Of a stretch of DNA of 64,000 nucleotides, positions 6,815-15,643 are shown piece by piece. The stretch lies in the NCBI GenBank assembly GCA_030602345.1, contig JAUVZX010000002.1, forward strand, positions 1 to 64,000, in the 5' to 3' direction. Below the pieces are notes generated by a model. It did not search any database and had not been told where the DNA came from. It saw only the letters and a list, made by a program, of their open reading frames with translations. Position numbers and translations under genes: made by a program. Origin of the DNA: Bacilli bacterium. GTDB lineage: Bacteria; Bacillota_I; Bacilli_A; RF39; UBA660. Position 1 is the first letter of the stretch; every line of letters begins with the position of its first letter.

Positions 6815-7763
6815 CGTGGCATTTTCTTTTTGGTAAAATAGGACCCAATTCTTTCCAATTGCTAGGTAATCCTATTTTGTTTAATATTTTTTCTAGAGGG
6901 ACGCTTTCAACAACACCATCTAAATACTGAATTTCAAAATATATTTCTCTAAATAATTCTTGAAATTGCATATCTTCTAGCATATGCTTAAAAATAATTA
7001 ATATAGCAAATAAATCATTTTTGCCATATAAGTATTCTCCTTCATATTCTGGAACTTTTATTTTTTTATGAATTTCGTCATCAGGAATAACTTTTTGAGT
7101 TCTGTAATCATATAATATATCCTCATGGGCACACAGATTTCGATAATTGGCTAGTATCGATAAATAGCTACTTACTTGATCTGTTGAGAGTTTATAGCAA
7201 TCATTGATAACTTTTTTATCCTCATCTTTCAATATACTAAAAAGTTCTGAGGTCAAACCAAAAGATAAGACTTTAACTAAAACCCACATTGGGATATAAC
7301 CATAATTACTAACATAGTGGATAGTTGCCGAGTGCTTCTGCGAATTAACCCTTACTTGTCTTTTTACTTTTGATAAAACATCTCTTACTTGTCTTATTTT
7401 AAGAGGATCTTGAGTAAAGTTTCTTTCGTTTAAATAATCACTTTCTTTATATCCATATTGTTTAGAAAGTTGATAACTTATAATTGATTTAACATTGTTT
7501 TCAATAATCAATATATTTTTAAACAATATATTTCTTAAGCTTCTATCAAACATAAAAATAGCATATAGTTCTTCAAAAGTTGCTCCTTTAACGAATTGTC
7601 TATTCTTATAATTTTCCATTAAAAGATGTCTATAACCACTTATAAAAAAGTAGTTCTCACTCAATAATTTTCGCTTAGCAAATTCTTCATCTTTTATGAT
7701 AAGTCCTTTACTTCTTAATATTTCTATTTGTTCATCTAGGTTTTTAAATATCTTTTCACTCAT
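6804..7763 (-). CDS. Abi_2 (AbiD/AbiF-type) abortive-infection HEPN protein
   Basis: Members of this family (Pfam Abi_2, lactococcal AbiD/AbiF-like) are linked to abortive infection, where the host cell is stopped or killed on phage attack. The 319-residue protein starts with the family pattern LDEQIEILRSKGLII, followed by FFISGYRHLL and FMFDRSLRNILF. It carries the HEPN-type R-x4-H motif RNLCAH at residues 208-213, the presumed RNase centre, followed by EDILYDY. It looks full length and intact. It stands alone with no antitoxin-like partner visible. It is the clearest defence-type gene in the window; activity is inferred from family and motif. Confidence 0.85.
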   Translation of the reverse strand: MSEKIFKNLDEQIEILRSKGLIIKDEEFAKRKLLSENYFFISGYRHLLMENYKNRQFVKGATFEELYAIFMFDRSLRNILFKNILIIENNVKSIISYQLSKQYGYKESDYLNERNFTQDPLKIRQVRDVLSKVKRQVRVNSQKHSATIHYVSNYGYIPMWVLVKVLSFGLTSELFSILKDEDKKVINDCYKLSTDQVSSYLSILANYRNLCAHEDILYDYRTQKVIPDDEIHKKIKVPEYEGEYLYGKNDLFAILIIFKHMLEDMQFQELFREIYFEIQYLDGVVESVPLEKILNKIGLPSNWKELGPILPKRKCHEKN

Positions 7764-7804
7764 ATGCTCACCTACTATAATTTTAACACAATTTTCAATA
7801 AAAA

Positions 7805-7826
7805 AAGATATATTTTATTATATCTT
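7805..7826 (-). terminator. Terminator of the pseudouridine synthase gene
   Basis: AAGATATA and TATATCTT (7805-7812, 7819-7826) form an 8-base stem followed by T7 on the minus strand. It contains the stop codon of the gene ending at 7818. Confidence 0.7.
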
Positions 7827-8468
7827 AAATTCTTTTTCTTGGTTTACATCTATTTCGAAACTAAGTAGTTCCTTAGTGGTGGGATGTAAAAAAGATAATT
7901 TAGAAGCCATAAGCATTAAATTGTCTGTTTTTTTATTTTTATTACCATATTTACCATCTCCTAGAATAGGGTTGTTTCTTGAAGAAAATTGAATTCTAAT
8001 TTGATGTTTTCTTCCTGTTAATAACTTTATTTCAACTAAAGACAAATTATCTTTTTTATTAATCACTTTATATTCTAACGATGATTCTTTACCTTTTTCT
8101 GAAATAATCATTTTTTCTTCTTCTTGAAGTAGTTTGTCTTTTAATATTCCCTGATCAGGAAGATTAAAATTTTCAAATAATGCTAAATAAGTTTTATCAA
8201 ATTCACTTTTTCTTATTTGTTCACTTAATCTAGAAGCTGCTTTTGTAGTTCTTGCAAATACCATCAAACCTCTTGTAGGCCTATCTAAGCGATGAACAAT
8301 TCCCAAATAGACATTTCCCGGTTTGTTATATTTTTGTTTAATATAATCCTTTAAAAGGGTTTGCATATCTTCATCATTGGTGTCGTCTTTCTGAGTGGGG
8401 ATGTTTTTTGGTTTGTTTACCACTATAATATGATTGTCTTCATATATTATATCAATCTTCTTTTTCAT
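7818..8468 (-). CDS. RluA/RluD-family pseudouridine synthase
   Basis: It isomerises specific uridines in rRNA or tRNA. The catalytic motif GIVHRLDRPTRGLMVFAR, with the active Asp in HRLD, is present, as are the usual KTYLAL and TGRKHQIRIQ blocks. There is no S4 domain. At about 216 residues it is a short, single-domain form, so the target cannot be named. The start is uncertain: three in-frame ATGs lie at 8486, 8477 and 8468, none with a clear ribosome binding site. I chose the last because the conserved region starts directly after it. The frame overlaps the end of the upstream methyltransferase gene, suggesting translational coupling. Confidence 0.85.
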   Translation of the reverse strand: MKKKIDIIYEDNHIIVVNKPKNIPTQKDDTNDEDMQTLLKDYIKQKYNKPGNVYLGIVHRLDRPTRGLMVFARTTKAASRLSEQIRKSEFDKTYLALFENFNLPDQGILKDKLLQEEEKMIISEKGKESSLEYKVINKKDNLSLVEIKLLTGRKHQIRIQFSSRNNPILGDGKYGNKNKKTDNLMLMASKLSFLHPTTKELLSFEIDVNQEKEFKI

Positions 8469-9318
8469 ATAGACCATATATACCACACGGTAACTTCATA
8501 TCATTCTTAGTAATATTTAATCCTATTTCGCCCGAAAAAACATTTCCTTTTTTATATTTTTCTTTGATTGTGTTTTTAAGAATGTTTTCTAACACAACGC
8601 TTGATATTCCCGTTGTATAAGAATTTATTAAAACAAATAGTGGATCATCACTTAAAATATTTTGACAAGCATCTATTAATTCATATATATTATCTTCAAA
8701 CTTCCAAACTTCTTTATTAGGCCCTCTTCCATATGATGGTGGATCCATAATTATAACGTCGTATTTATTTCCTCTTCTTGCTTCTCTTAAAACAAATTTC
8801 ATGCAATCATCGATTATAAATCTTACGTTTGCCTTTTCTAAATTAGAGAGTTGAATATTTTCTTTCGCCCATTCTACCATACCTTTAGCAGCATCAACAT
8901 GAACTACTTCTGCTCCTGCATAAGCACACGCTACAGTTGCTCCTCCTGTATATGCGAAAAGATTTAGCACTTTTATTTTTCTATTTGCATTCTTTATTTT
9001 ATTTATAGCATAATCCCAATTAACTGCTTGCTCCGGAAAAATTCCAACATGTTTGAAATTCATAGGCGCTATCTTAAAAGTTAATTCTTTATAATTAATT
9101 GTCCATGTTTGAGGAATCTTCTTTAATCTTTGCCATTCTCCTCCGCCCGTTGAACTCCTTTTATAGTAAGCATGATAATTCTTCCATTCAGTTTGATCAG
9201 TATGCCACATTGCTTGGGGATCAGGCCTTCTTAAAAGAATATCTCCAAATCTTTCTAATTTTTCACCATGTCCTGCATCAATGCATTCATAGTCTTTCCA
9301 ATCATTTGTTATTTTCAT
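8452..9318 (-). CDS. Class I SAM-dependent methyltransferase (COG1092, RlmI/RlmL-C like)
   Basis: The 288-residue protein has an N-terminal part with LLRRPDPQAMW and a Rossmann methyltransferase domain. SAM-binding motif I is VLNLFAYTGGATVACA (about 115-130), followed by acidic motif II HVDAAKG and motif IV DPPSYGRG. DPPSY is typical of rRNA cytosine or guanine methyltransferases of this group. It lacks the PUA domain of RlmI, which matches the shorter YwbD-unlike branch of COG1092. The product is probably an rRNA base methylation, but the position is unknown. It overlaps the pseudouridine synthase gene by 17 bases, so the two form an RNA-modification pair. Confidence 0.8.
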   Translation of the reverse strand: MKITNDWKDYECIDAGHGEKLERFGDILLRRPDPQAMWHTDQTEWKNYHAYYKRSSTGGGEWQRLKKIPQTWTINYKELTFKIAPMNFKHVGIFPEQAVNWDYAINKIKNANRKIKVLNLFAYTGGATVACAYAGAEVVHVDAAKGMVEWAKENIQLSNLEKANVRFIIDDCMKFVLREARRGNKYDVIIMDPPSYGRGPNKEVWKFEDNIYELIDACQNILSDDPLFVLINSYTTGISSVVLENILKNTIKEKYKKGNVFSGEIGLNITKNDMKLPCGIYGLYEKED

Positions 9319-9352
9319 TTTATTACCTCTTTATAATTATACAAAATAAAAA

Positions 9353-9373
9353 GCACAATGCCAAGCATTGCGC
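9353..9373 (-). terminator. Terminator of the rplM-rpsI operon
   Basis: GCGCAATG and CATTGTGC form an 8-base stem (one G-U) with loop CTTGG, followed by TTTTTATTTTG on the minus strand. It begins 8 bases after the rpsI stop. Confidence 0.85.
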
Positions 9374-9380
9374 CTTGATA

Positions 9381-9797
9381 TTAACGTTTTGAGAATTGTG
9401 GTGCACGACGTGCAGCTTTTAATCCTGGTTTTTTACGTTCTTTAGCTCTTGAATCTCTTGTTACAAATCCTGCATTTTTTAAGATAGCACGGAATCCGTT
9501 TTCACTTTTTTCATTTGCAGCATCATATTTTAATAATGCACGAGCAATTCCTAAACGGATAGCTCCTGTTTGTCCAGTAAATCCACCACCTAAAACTTTA
9601 ACTTCGATATCGAAAGTTGTTTCAGTAGATGTAGCTACTAGCGGTTGCATTAAATCCATAACATTTGTTTCATATGGGAAGAATTCTCTTACATCTTTAC
9701 CATTTACAGTAATTTTCCCAGTTCCTTTTTTCATTACAACTTGAGCAATTGATGTTTTTCTTCTTCCTGTGCCTAAATATTTTATTTCTTTTGCCAT
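9381..9797 (-). CDS. rpsI: 30S ribosomal protein S9
   Basis: S9 sits in the 30S head, and its C-terminal tail reaches the P-site tRNA. The protein ends with the conserved [14 protein letters not shown], including the terminal SKR that contacts the anticodon loop, and begins with [14 protein letters not shown]. At 138 residues it is a few longer than the usual 130, with a small insertion near [10 protein letters not shown]. It follows rplM by 10 bases and ends the operon. Confidence 0.98.
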   Translation of the reverse strand: MAKEIKYLGTGRRKTSIAQVVMKKGTGKITVNGKDVREFFPYETNVMDLMQPLVATSTETTFDIEVKVLGGGFTGQTGAIRLGIARALLKYDAANEKSENGFRAILKNAGFVTRDSRAKERKKPGLKAARRAPQFSKR

Positions 9798-9807
9798 TCA
9801 ATCCTCC

Positions 9808-10242
9808 CTAGTTTACTTTCATTTCTACTGGTTGTTGCGCTGTATGTGGATGTTCGCTTCCTTTGTAAACAAATAATTTTTTGTACATTTGTCTTCCCAA
9901 TCTTCCGTTTGGTAACATTCCTTTAATAGCTCTTTCAACCATTTCGACAGGATATTTTTCAATCATTACTTTTCCTGTTCTTTCTCTTAATCCTCCTGGA
10001 TATCCAGAGTGATTATAATACATTTTTTTGTTTAGTTTGTCTCCCGTTAAGACAATCTTTTCAGCGTTGATAATAATTACAAAGTCTCCACAGTCAATGT
10101 GTGGTGTAAATGTTGGTTTATGTTTTCCTCTTAATACATGCGCAACCTTAGTAGCTAATCTACCTAAAGTCATTCCTTCTGCATCAACTACAAACCATTT
10201 TCTTTCAACTGTTTCCTTTGGTTGCATAAATGTGTTTTTCAT
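9808..10242 (-). CDS. rplM: 50S ribosomal protein L13
   Basis: L13 is an early assembly protein of the 50S subunit. The 144 residues have the normal length and motifs: [16 protein letters not shown] near the start, [20 protein letters not shown], and [20 protein letters not shown]. The gene follows its own promoter and a leader hairpin that resembles the L13 leader of Firmicutes, so autogenous control is likely. Confidence 0.98.
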   Translation of the reverse strand: MKNTFMQPKETVERKWFVVDAEGMTLGRLATKVAHVLRGKHKPTFTPHIDCGDFVIIINAEKIVLTGDKLNKKMYYNHSGYPGGLRERTGKVMIEKYPVEMVERAIKGMLPNGRLGRQMYKKLFVYKGSEHPHTAQQPVEMKVN

Positions 10243-10273
10243 ATTAATTTCCTTTCTTTTGTTAAATAATTAT

Positions 10274-10304
10274 GTTTATTAAATTTTCCCAGGACCTAAT
10301 AAAC
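10274..10304 (-). ncRNA. L13-leader-like RNA hairpin
   Basis: The transcript between promoter and rplM contains arms GTTTATTA and TAATAAAC enclosing GGTCCTGGGAAAATT. The GGTCCTGGGAAA loop resembles the L13 leader element of Firmicutes, which is thought to bind L13 and reduce operon expression. The match is from memory of the motif; a covariance search would settle it. Confidence 0.55.
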
Positions 10305-10326
10305 CTTAATTAATGTACCATATTAA

Positions 10327-10355
10327 ATGATACTAAAAATATGCTAAAAAGTCAA
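10327..10355 (-). promoter_or_regulatory. rplM-rpsI promoter
   Basis: TTGACT (10350-10355) and TATCAT (10327-10332) have a 17-base spacer. The promoter starts 12 bases before the truA stop codon on the template side and leaves a leader of about 80 bases. Confidence 0.75.
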
Positions 10356-10367
10356 TATTTATATTAA

Positions 10368-11105
10368 CTAATATAACACATCTTTTAAATATAATCCCTC
10401 CGGTTTTGCCGTAGGTCCTGCTTTTGTTCTATCTTCACTTTCAATAATTTTAATTATATCTTCGCTCTTTCTTTTTCCCTCGCCTATTTCGATTAAGGTT
10501 CCGATCATGTTTCTGACCATATACCTTAAAAAACCAGTGCCCAAGAAACTTATTGTCAATATATCAATATTCTTTATATCTCTTATAACTTTCGCTTCAA
10601 TTATAGTTCTTTCATAACTTTCTTTGTCATCTGATGCTGAAAACGATTTAAAATTATGTGTTCCTTCTAGATATTTTAAAGCTCTCTCTATTTCAAAAAC
10701 ATCTAATCTACGATTATATTGAAATATATATTTTTGTTTTAGAGGATCATATTCTCCTAAGTTGATCATATATATATATTCTTTAGCTTTTACATCATAT
10801 CTCGCATGAAAAGAATCACTAACTATGTCTATTTCTCTAAAATATATATCTTCAGGTAAAAGACTATTTACTGATTTTTTCAAATCATCACAACTAAATT
10901 CTTTATCTAAATCAAAATGTATTTTTTGTTTTAGAGCATGAACTTTTGCATCTGTCCTTCCTGAAGCGTGAATTATAACCTCATTTTTAGAGTTTATCAT
11001 CGTTAGAACTTTTTGAATTTCCCCTTGAATAGTTCTTCCTTTTTTTTGAATCTGATATCCATCAAACAAAGAGCCATCATAACTTATTGTTGCTAAATAT
11101 CTCAT
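10368..11105 (-). CDS. truA: tRNA pseudouridine(38-40) synthase TruA
   Basis: TruA makes pseudouridine at positions 38-40 of the anticodon arm. The 245-residue product has the usual length. It begins MRYLATISYDGSLFDGYQ, and the catalytic Asp lies in HASGRTDAKVHALKQ. FLRYMVRNMIGTLIEIGEGK is the conserved C-terminal block. The ATG at 11105 overlaps the ecfT stop as ATGA; an upstream in-frame ATG would extend the protein into ecfT and is unlikely. It is the last gene of the ecfA1-ecfA2-ecfT-truA operon, the same order as in many Bacilli. Confidence 0.97.
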   Translation of the reverse strand: MRYLATISYDGSLFDGYQIQKKGRTIQGEIQKVLTMINSKNEVIIHASGRTDAKVHALKQKIHFDLDKEFSCDDLKKSVNSLLPEDIYFREIDIVSDSFHARYDVKAKEYIYMINLGEYDPLKQKYIFQYNRRLDVFEIERALKYLEGTHNFKSFSASDDKESYERTIIEAKVIRDIKNIDILTISFLGTGFLRYMVRNMIGTLIEIGEGKRKSEDIIKIIESEDRTKAGPTAKPEGLYLKDVLY

Positions 11106-11854
11106 ACTATCATACTCATTGCGACTAACGTTAAAATAGCTAGGTGCATGAATACTATATATGTGTCGAAGAATCGCCATTTATTTACACGGTAGTTAGT
11201 TCTAGGTTTATTAATATCGTATAATCTAACTTCCATCGCATTTCCTAAATCTTCTGCTCTTTTAAAAGAAAGAACAAATAATGGAATTAACATTGCTTTT
11301 ATTGCTATTAGCTTGCCTTTAAAGGTAGAATTTCTAAAATCCACTCCTCTACTAGCTTGTGCTTTTAAAATTCGGTTTGACTGATCTATAATTGTAGGTA
11401 TAAATCTAAGCGCTAAGCTTATTGATAAAGCAATTTTAGAAACTTTTAACTTAAATACTTTTAAAAATGATAAAACATTCTCAATACCATAGGCAATTTC
11501 ACTCGGAGGCGTTGTTAAAGTTAAAATTGATGTATATAAAATCATAGTTGTAATTCTTAATAATAGCAACCCCAATTCTTGAAAAGAAGTCCCAATTACT
11601 AAGTTCATTATTATTACTAAAATTAATAATATTCTCATTCCAAATAAAGTTTTCCAATATAGTTTAATAGGAACATGAGTTAATCCCATGACTAATAATA
11701 CTATTACTGAGATTGTTAAATTTATTCTAATATCATTTGCTATTAAACTTAGTATAACAAATAAAATTATCGATAATAGCTTTGCTGTGGGATTCATTCT
11801 ATGTATTTTAGAATTTGTTTCATAGTATCTTCCAATTGAAATATTATTTAACAT
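11102..11854 (-). CDS. ecfT: ECF transporter transmembrane subunit EcfT
   Basis: EcfT is the membrane scaffold that joins the two ATPases to substrate-specific S components for vitamins and trace nutrients. The 250-residue protein has about six hydrophobic segments and begins ISIGRYYETNSKIHRMNPTAK, as in the family. The coupling motif AQASRGVDF (the A-R-G signature) is present near the middle, and a second such motif is degraded to ALRFIPTI-type sequence. The start at 11854 avoids most of the overlap with ecfA2. No S component gene is in the window, so it is probably a shared group II module. Confidence 0.93.
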   Translation of the reverse strand: MLNNISIGRYYETNSKIHRMNPTAKLLSIILFVILSLIANDIRINLTISVIVLLVMGLTHVPIKLYWKTLFGMRILLILVIIMNLVIGTSFQELGLLLLRITTMILYTSILTLTTPPSEIAYGIENVLSFLKVFKLKVSKIALSISLALRFIPTIIDQSNRILKAQASRGVDFRNSTFKGKLIAIKAMLIPLFVLSFKRAEDLGNAMEVRLYDINKPRTNYRVNKWRFFDTYIVFMHLAILTLVAMSMIV

Positions 11855-12668
11855 ATCTATACACATCCTTTATTAAATCGTTTATTTCATCACGATATCC
11901 TATTTTAATGCCTTTTTTCTTTTCTACCAATTTAGCAAAAGAAATAACGCTTGGAGCTTTTACATCATATTTGTTTAATAGTTCTTCTTCTTGGAACACT
12001 TCATATTTATTGCCTGCCATGACAATGTTTCCTTTATGCATAACATATACCTTATCCACTATTTTGTGTAAAAAATCTGTATCTTGACTAACGATTATAA
12101 CTGTTTTATTATATCTTGTTTTTAGGGTTCTAATTATTTTGATTAAATTCTTTTTACTAGCATTATCAAGAGCAGTTAAAGGTTCATCAAAGATAATTAT
12201 TTCAGGATTAAAAGCTAAAACGCAAGCAATAGCTAATTTTTTAGTTTCACCATGACTTAAGTTAAAAGGATTTTTATATAAATATTCTTCTGGCAATCCT
12301 ACCATCATTAAAGCTTTTTTCACTTGAACTTCTATTTGTTCTTTTTTGTATTTAAAATATCTCATTGCAAAAGCAACTTCGTCATATACAGTATTACTAA
12401 ATATTTGTTCATTTGCATCTTCAAAAACAAATCCAACATTAAAACGAAGTTCATTTATGTTCTTATATTTTTTACCTTTTTCTAAAGCAAAATCTCCAAC
12501 TAATAATCTACCATTCGTAGGGAGAACTAAAGCATCTATCATTTCAACTAAAGTTGTTTTACCGCTCCCGGAAGAGCCAACTATACCTATTATTTGTCCT
12601 TTTTCTATTTTCAAATTTATATCTTTTACTACATTATTAAAAGAAACGTTCTCAAACTTTATTTCCAT
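11844..12668 (-). CDS. ecfA2: ECF transporter ATPase EcfA2
   Basis: One of two ABC ATPases powering the vitamin transporter. Walker A is GSSGSGKTT (about 32-40), the Q-loop is EDANEQIF, the signature is LSHGETKK and Walker B is IIIFDEPLTALD with the catalytic Glu. The usual switch His is replaced: the sequence reads VIIVSQDTDFL, with Gln where most ATPases have His. Since EcfA1 keeps its His, one of the two sites may be weakened. The C-terminal region has the EcfA-type extension. Its start overlaps the end of ecfA1 by 10 bases. Confidence 0.95.
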   Translation of the reverse strand: MEIKFENVSFNNVVKDINLKIEKGQIIGIVGSSGSGKTTLVEMIDALVLPTNGRLLVGDFALEKGKKYKNINELRFNVGFVFEDANEQIFSNTVYDEVAFAMRYFKYKKEQIEVQVKKALMMVGLPEEYLYKNPFNLSHGETKKLAIACVLAFNPEIIIFDEPLTALDNASKKNLIKIIRTLKTRYNKTVIIVSQDTDFLHKIVDKVYVMHKGNIVMAGNKYEVFQEEELLNKYDVKAPSVISFAKLVEKKKGIKIGYRDEINDLIKDVYRYVK

Positions 12669-13462
12669 AAATGATCCACCATCTCTTCCGCATCAAATAT
12701 AATCTTGTCAACTAATCCATAAAATTTTAATTTTAAAGATAAATCTACCATAAATGGTAATTGAATTCCTAGAGCATTAAAAACTTTTTCGTGCTCAAAT
12801 ACTTCTTCTTTAGTACCATTTAAAATTATTTCCCCTTCATTTAAAACTACTACTTTTTGTCCTAAAGTAGCCTCATCTAAATTATGAGTTATATTGATAA
12901 TTGTTGTACCTTTTTTATTTAAATATGCTATAACTTCTAAAACTTTTTGTGTTGTGATAGCATCAACCTTAGATAAAGCTTCATCTAAAATTAATATAGG
13001 AGGATTATTTATAATAGCTCCCGCTAATATTACTAACTGTTTTTGACCATTTGTTAATTTATGTGGTTCTAAATTTAATAATGGTGTTATTCCTATTAAA
13101 TCTGCTGTTTCTTTAATTTTATCTCTAATCTCAAACTTATTAACACCTAAATTTTCTAATTTAAATGCTATTTCATCTGCTACTGTTTCTGAGACAAATT
13201 GATTATCGGGATTATCAAAAACAACACCAACATATTCTCTTATAGAGTCTCTAGTAGAACTAGTTAGTGTAACTTGATTAACGATTATTGTTCCGGTTCC
13301 TTCTAATAAACCAACCAAAATCTTAACCAAAGTGCTTTTTCCACTTCCGTTTGGCCCTACAATAGTAACCCAAGATCCTTGTTGAATGCTCAAATTAAAG
13401 TTTTCAAACAACGGTCTATCTTTATATCCGAAAGACAAATTTCTAATAAAAACTGAGTTCAT
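12659..13462 (-). CDS. ecfA1: ECF transporter ATPase EcfA1
   Basis: The first gene of the ECF operon. The 267-residue ATPase has Walker A GPNGSGKST (36-44), Q-loop DNPDNQF, signature KLTNGQKQ in place of the usual LSGGQ, Walker B ILILDEALSKVD and switch His in NITHNLDEA. The N in the signature position is a mild deviation. The C-terminal part (FNALGIQLPFMVDLSLKL) is typical of EcfA. It has its own promoter just after the rplQ terminator. Confidence 0.95.
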   Translation of the reverse strand: MNSVFIRNLSFGYKDRPLFENFNLSIQQGSWVTIVGPNGSGKSTLVKILVGLLEGTGTIIVNQVTLTSSTRDSIREYVGVVFDNPDNQFVSETVADEIAFKLENLGVNKFEIRDKIKETADLIGITPLLNLEPHKLTNGQKQLVILAGAIINNPPILILDEALSKVDAITTQKVLEVIAYLNKKGTTIINITHNLDEATLGQKVVVLNEGEIILNGTKEEVFEHEKVFNALGIQLPFMVDLSLKLKFYGLVDKIIFDAEEMVDHLWK

Positions 13463-13484
13463 ACTTTTCTCCTTGTCTTTTATA

Positions 13485-13513
13485 ATTATAATATATTTAG
13501 CTTTTTTTTACAA
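13485..13513 (-). promoter_or_regulatory. ecfA1-ecfA2-ecfT-truA promoter
   Basis: TTGTAA (13508-13513) and TATAAT (13485-13490) with a 17-base spacer. The -35 lies in the T-rich tail of the rplQ terminator, so the two signals are fused. The ecfA1 ATG follows AAGGAG about 22 bases downstream of the -10. Confidence 0.75.
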
Positions 13514-13516
13514 ACA

Positions 13517-13536
13517 AAAAAGGGTTTATTCCCCTT
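13517..13536 (-). terminator. Terminator of the ribosomal superoperon after rplQ
   Basis: AAGGG and CCCTT pair around a 7-base loop, followed by TTTTGTTTG on the minus strand. It includes the rplQ stop codon and marks the end of the long S10-L17 gene string. Confidence 0.7.
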
Positions 13537-13879
13537 CTTTGACTAATTCTAAAACAACCATTAACGCGTCATCTCCACGTCTCTCTGCTAATTTTAAAAT
13601 TCTAGTGTAACCACCATTTCTTTTTTCGTATCTTTTTGCTAAAACATCAAATACTTTTTTAACTGTTTCTTTGTCATTATGCAAGAAGGCCAAAGCTAAT
13701 CTACGTGAAACAAGTGTATTTTTCTTTCCGTAAGAAACCATTTTATCTAACATTTTTCTAACTTCTTTAGCTCTTGTTTCTGTCGTTTGAATTCTCTCAT
13801 GCATTATCAAATCTTTTGTAAGATTCGCTAACATACTTCTTCTGTGTTTTGTTGTAACTCCTAATTTACGATAAGCCAT
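13526..13879 (-). CDS. rplQ: 50S ribosomal protein L17
   Basis: L17 sits near the exit tunnel side of the 50S. The 117-residue form has the conserved start [20 protein letters not shown] and the block [19 protein letters not shown], then [21 protein letters not shown] at the end. The length is normal for Bacilli. It follows rpoA by 15 bases and is the last gene of the superoperon. Confidence 0.98.
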   Translation of the reverse strand: MAYRKLGVTTKHRRSMLANLTKDLIMHERIQTTETRAKEVRKMLDKMVSYGKKNTLVSRRLALAFLHNDKETVKKVFDVLAKRYEKRNGGYTRILKLAERRGDDALMVVLELVKEGE

Positions 13880-13894
13880 ATTATCCTCCTTCTA

Positions 13895-14845
13895 TTAATC
13901 TTCTAATCTAAATTCTAAACCTCTATCTTTAATTTTATCAATTACTTCTTTTAAAGATTTTTTACCAAGGTTTCTGATTTTTTCCATTTCAGCTTCTGAT
14001 TTATCAGTTAAATCACGAAGAGTATTTATATCTGCCTTTTTAAGACAATTGAAAGCTCTTACTGAAAGGTCTAATACTTCAATTGGTTCATCCAATTGTT
14101 TTTGTTTAGTATCTTGCTCTTTGGCACTAAAAACTCCAACTTTATCTACTAAGTATAACTCTTCTAAATTTTTGAAATGTTCAATTATAATTCTAGAAGC
14201 AGTTGCTACAGCTTCTTCCGGTTTCATTGAACCATCTGTATAAACATTCAAAATTAATTTGTCATAATTAGCATTTTGACCAACACGAGCTGATTCTACA
14301 TCATAACTTACTCTTTCAATTGGGGTATAAAGAGCGTCTATTGGAATAAATCCAACTTTTAAGTTAGAAGTAATTTCAGTGTTTTCTGCCGCTGTTACAT
14401 ATCCTCTTCCGTTTGAAATAACTATTTCCATGTCTAATTTACCACCTTTTGCCACAGTAGCAATAACTTGATTTTTATTTACTATTTCAATATCAGAATC
14501 TATTTCGATATCTCCAGCAGTAACCACTTTTTCTTCATTTACATGTAATCTAACAACTTTTAATTCTTTAGAGTGGTTTTTAACAACCACATTTTTTAAA
14601 TTTAAGATAATCGTTGTAACATCTTCAACAATTCCTTCTAACGCTTGGAATTCATGCATAGCTCCTTCAACTTTGACGGCTACTATCGCTGAACCAGGCA
14701 TACTTGATAACATTACTCTTCTAAGAGCATTACCAATTGTTGTTCCAAACCCTCTTTCAAGTGGTTCTAATTCAAATTTTCCAAAATTGCTGTTTTCTAC
14801 ATATTCAACAACTTTGTATGTTGGTTTTTCAAAATTTAACATCAT
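13895..14845 (-). CDS. rpoA: RNA polymerase subunit alpha
   Basis: Alpha starts polymerase assembly and its C-terminal domain binds UP elements and activators. The 316-residue protein has the N-terminal assembly domain with GFGTTIGNALRRVMLSSMPG and the alpha-CTD with DLSVRAFNCLKKADINTLRDL and NLGKKSLKEVIDKI. The ATG at 14845 is preceded by AAAGG and gives MMLNFEKPTYKV, the normal start; an upstream frame start would run into rpsK. It follows rpsK by 17 bases. Confidence 0.98.
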   Translation of the reverse strand: MMLNFEKPTYKVVEYVENSNFGKFELEPLERGFGTTIGNALRRVMLSSMPGSAIVAVKVEGAMHEFQALEGIVEDVTTIILNLKNVVVKNHSKELKVVRLHVNEEKVVTAGDIEIDSDIEIVNKNQVIATVAKGGKLDMEIVISNGRGYVTAAENTEITSNLKVGFIPIDALYTPIERVSYDVESARVGQNANYDKLILNVYTDGSMKPEEAVATASRIIIEHFKNLEELYLVDKVGVFSAKEQDTKQKQLDEPIEVLDLSVRAFNCLKKADINTLRDLTDKSEAEMEKIRNLGKKSLKEVIDKIKDRGLEFRLED

Positions 14846-14862
14846 AATATCATTTACCTTTC

Positions 14863-15246
14863 TTATCCACGTGGGCGTTTTGGTGGACGACATCCATTAT
14901 GTGGAATTGGAGTAACATCTGTAATTGCAGTGATTTCTAACCCTGCTGTTTGTAAAGAACGGATTGCTGTCTCACGACCAGAACCTAATCCTTTAACAAA
15001 TACTTCTACTTTTCTCATTCCCATATCAAAAGCTGCTTTTCCTGCCGCTTCTGCAGACATACCTGCAGCGAATGGAGTTGATTTTTTACTTCCTTTGAAG
15101 CCTAAAGTTCCAGCTGATGCCCAACTAACAGCATTTCCATCGTTGTCACTTAATGTAACAATTGTGTTGTTGAAAGTTGAATGGATAAAAGCTTTCCCTT
15201 CTGGGACATTCTTTTTGACTTTTCTTTTTCTCGCTTTATAAGCCAT
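14863..15246 (-). CDS. rpsK: 30S ribosomal protein S11
   Basis: S11 lies on the 30S platform and helps position mRNA. The 127 residues include [20 protein letters not shown], the loop [13 protein letters not shown], and the conserved end [15 protein letters not shown]. Length and spacing in the rpsM-rpsK-rpoA-rplQ order are standard. Confidence 0.98.
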   Translation of the reverse strand: MAYKARKRKVKKNVPEGKAFIHSTFNNTIVTLSDNDGNAVSWASAGTLGFKGSKKSTPFAAGMSAEAAGKAAFDMGMRKVEVFVKGLGSGRETAIRSLQTAGLEITAITDVTPIPHNGCRPPKRPRG

Positions 15247-15262
15247 TTAAATAACCTCCTTA

Positions 15263-15628
15263 TTATTTTTTCTTATTCGCAATTGTTTTAGCTTTACCTT
15301 TTCTTGTACGAGCATTTCTATTAGTTCTTTGCCCTCTTACAGGTAAACCTTTTTTGTGACGAACACCTTGATAGGAATTAATTTCCATTTTTGTTTTGAT
15401 GCTCATGCTGACTTCACGACGAAGATCACCTTCTGTTGTGTGTTTATTAACTTCATCACGAACTCTATTTAATTCATCATTATCTAGATCGATTGCTTTT
15501 TTATTCGGATCAATATTAGCATCTTTTAAAATTTGTTCTGCTAATGAATTACCGATACCATAAATATATGTTAAAGCTATTACTATTCTTTTATTACTTG
15601 GTATATCTACACCTTTTATACGTGCCAT
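15263..15628 (-). CDS. rpsM: 30S ribosomal protein S13
   Basis: S13 is at the top of the 30S head and forms intersubunit bridges with L5. The 121 residues begin [21 protein letters not shown] and contain [17 protein letters not shown] with a basic tail ending AKTIANKKK. Because of the rpmJ frameshift described separately, the altered rpmJ reading frame would overlap the start of this gene. Confidence 0.98.
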   Translation of the reverse strand: MARIKGVDIPSNKRIVIALTYIYGIGNSLAEQILKDANIDPNKKAIDLDNDELNRVRDEVNKHTTEGDLRREVSMSIKTKMEINSYQGVRHKKGLPVRGQRTNRNARTRKGKAKTIANKKK

Positions 15629-15643
15629 TAAAACACCTCCTAT

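Noticed and set aside
11102-11105. Use of TGA as a Trp codon, as in many Mollicutes
   Set aside because: TGA ends ecfT and metG in positions that fit the families, and the Trp tRNA has anticodon CCA, which does not read UGA well.
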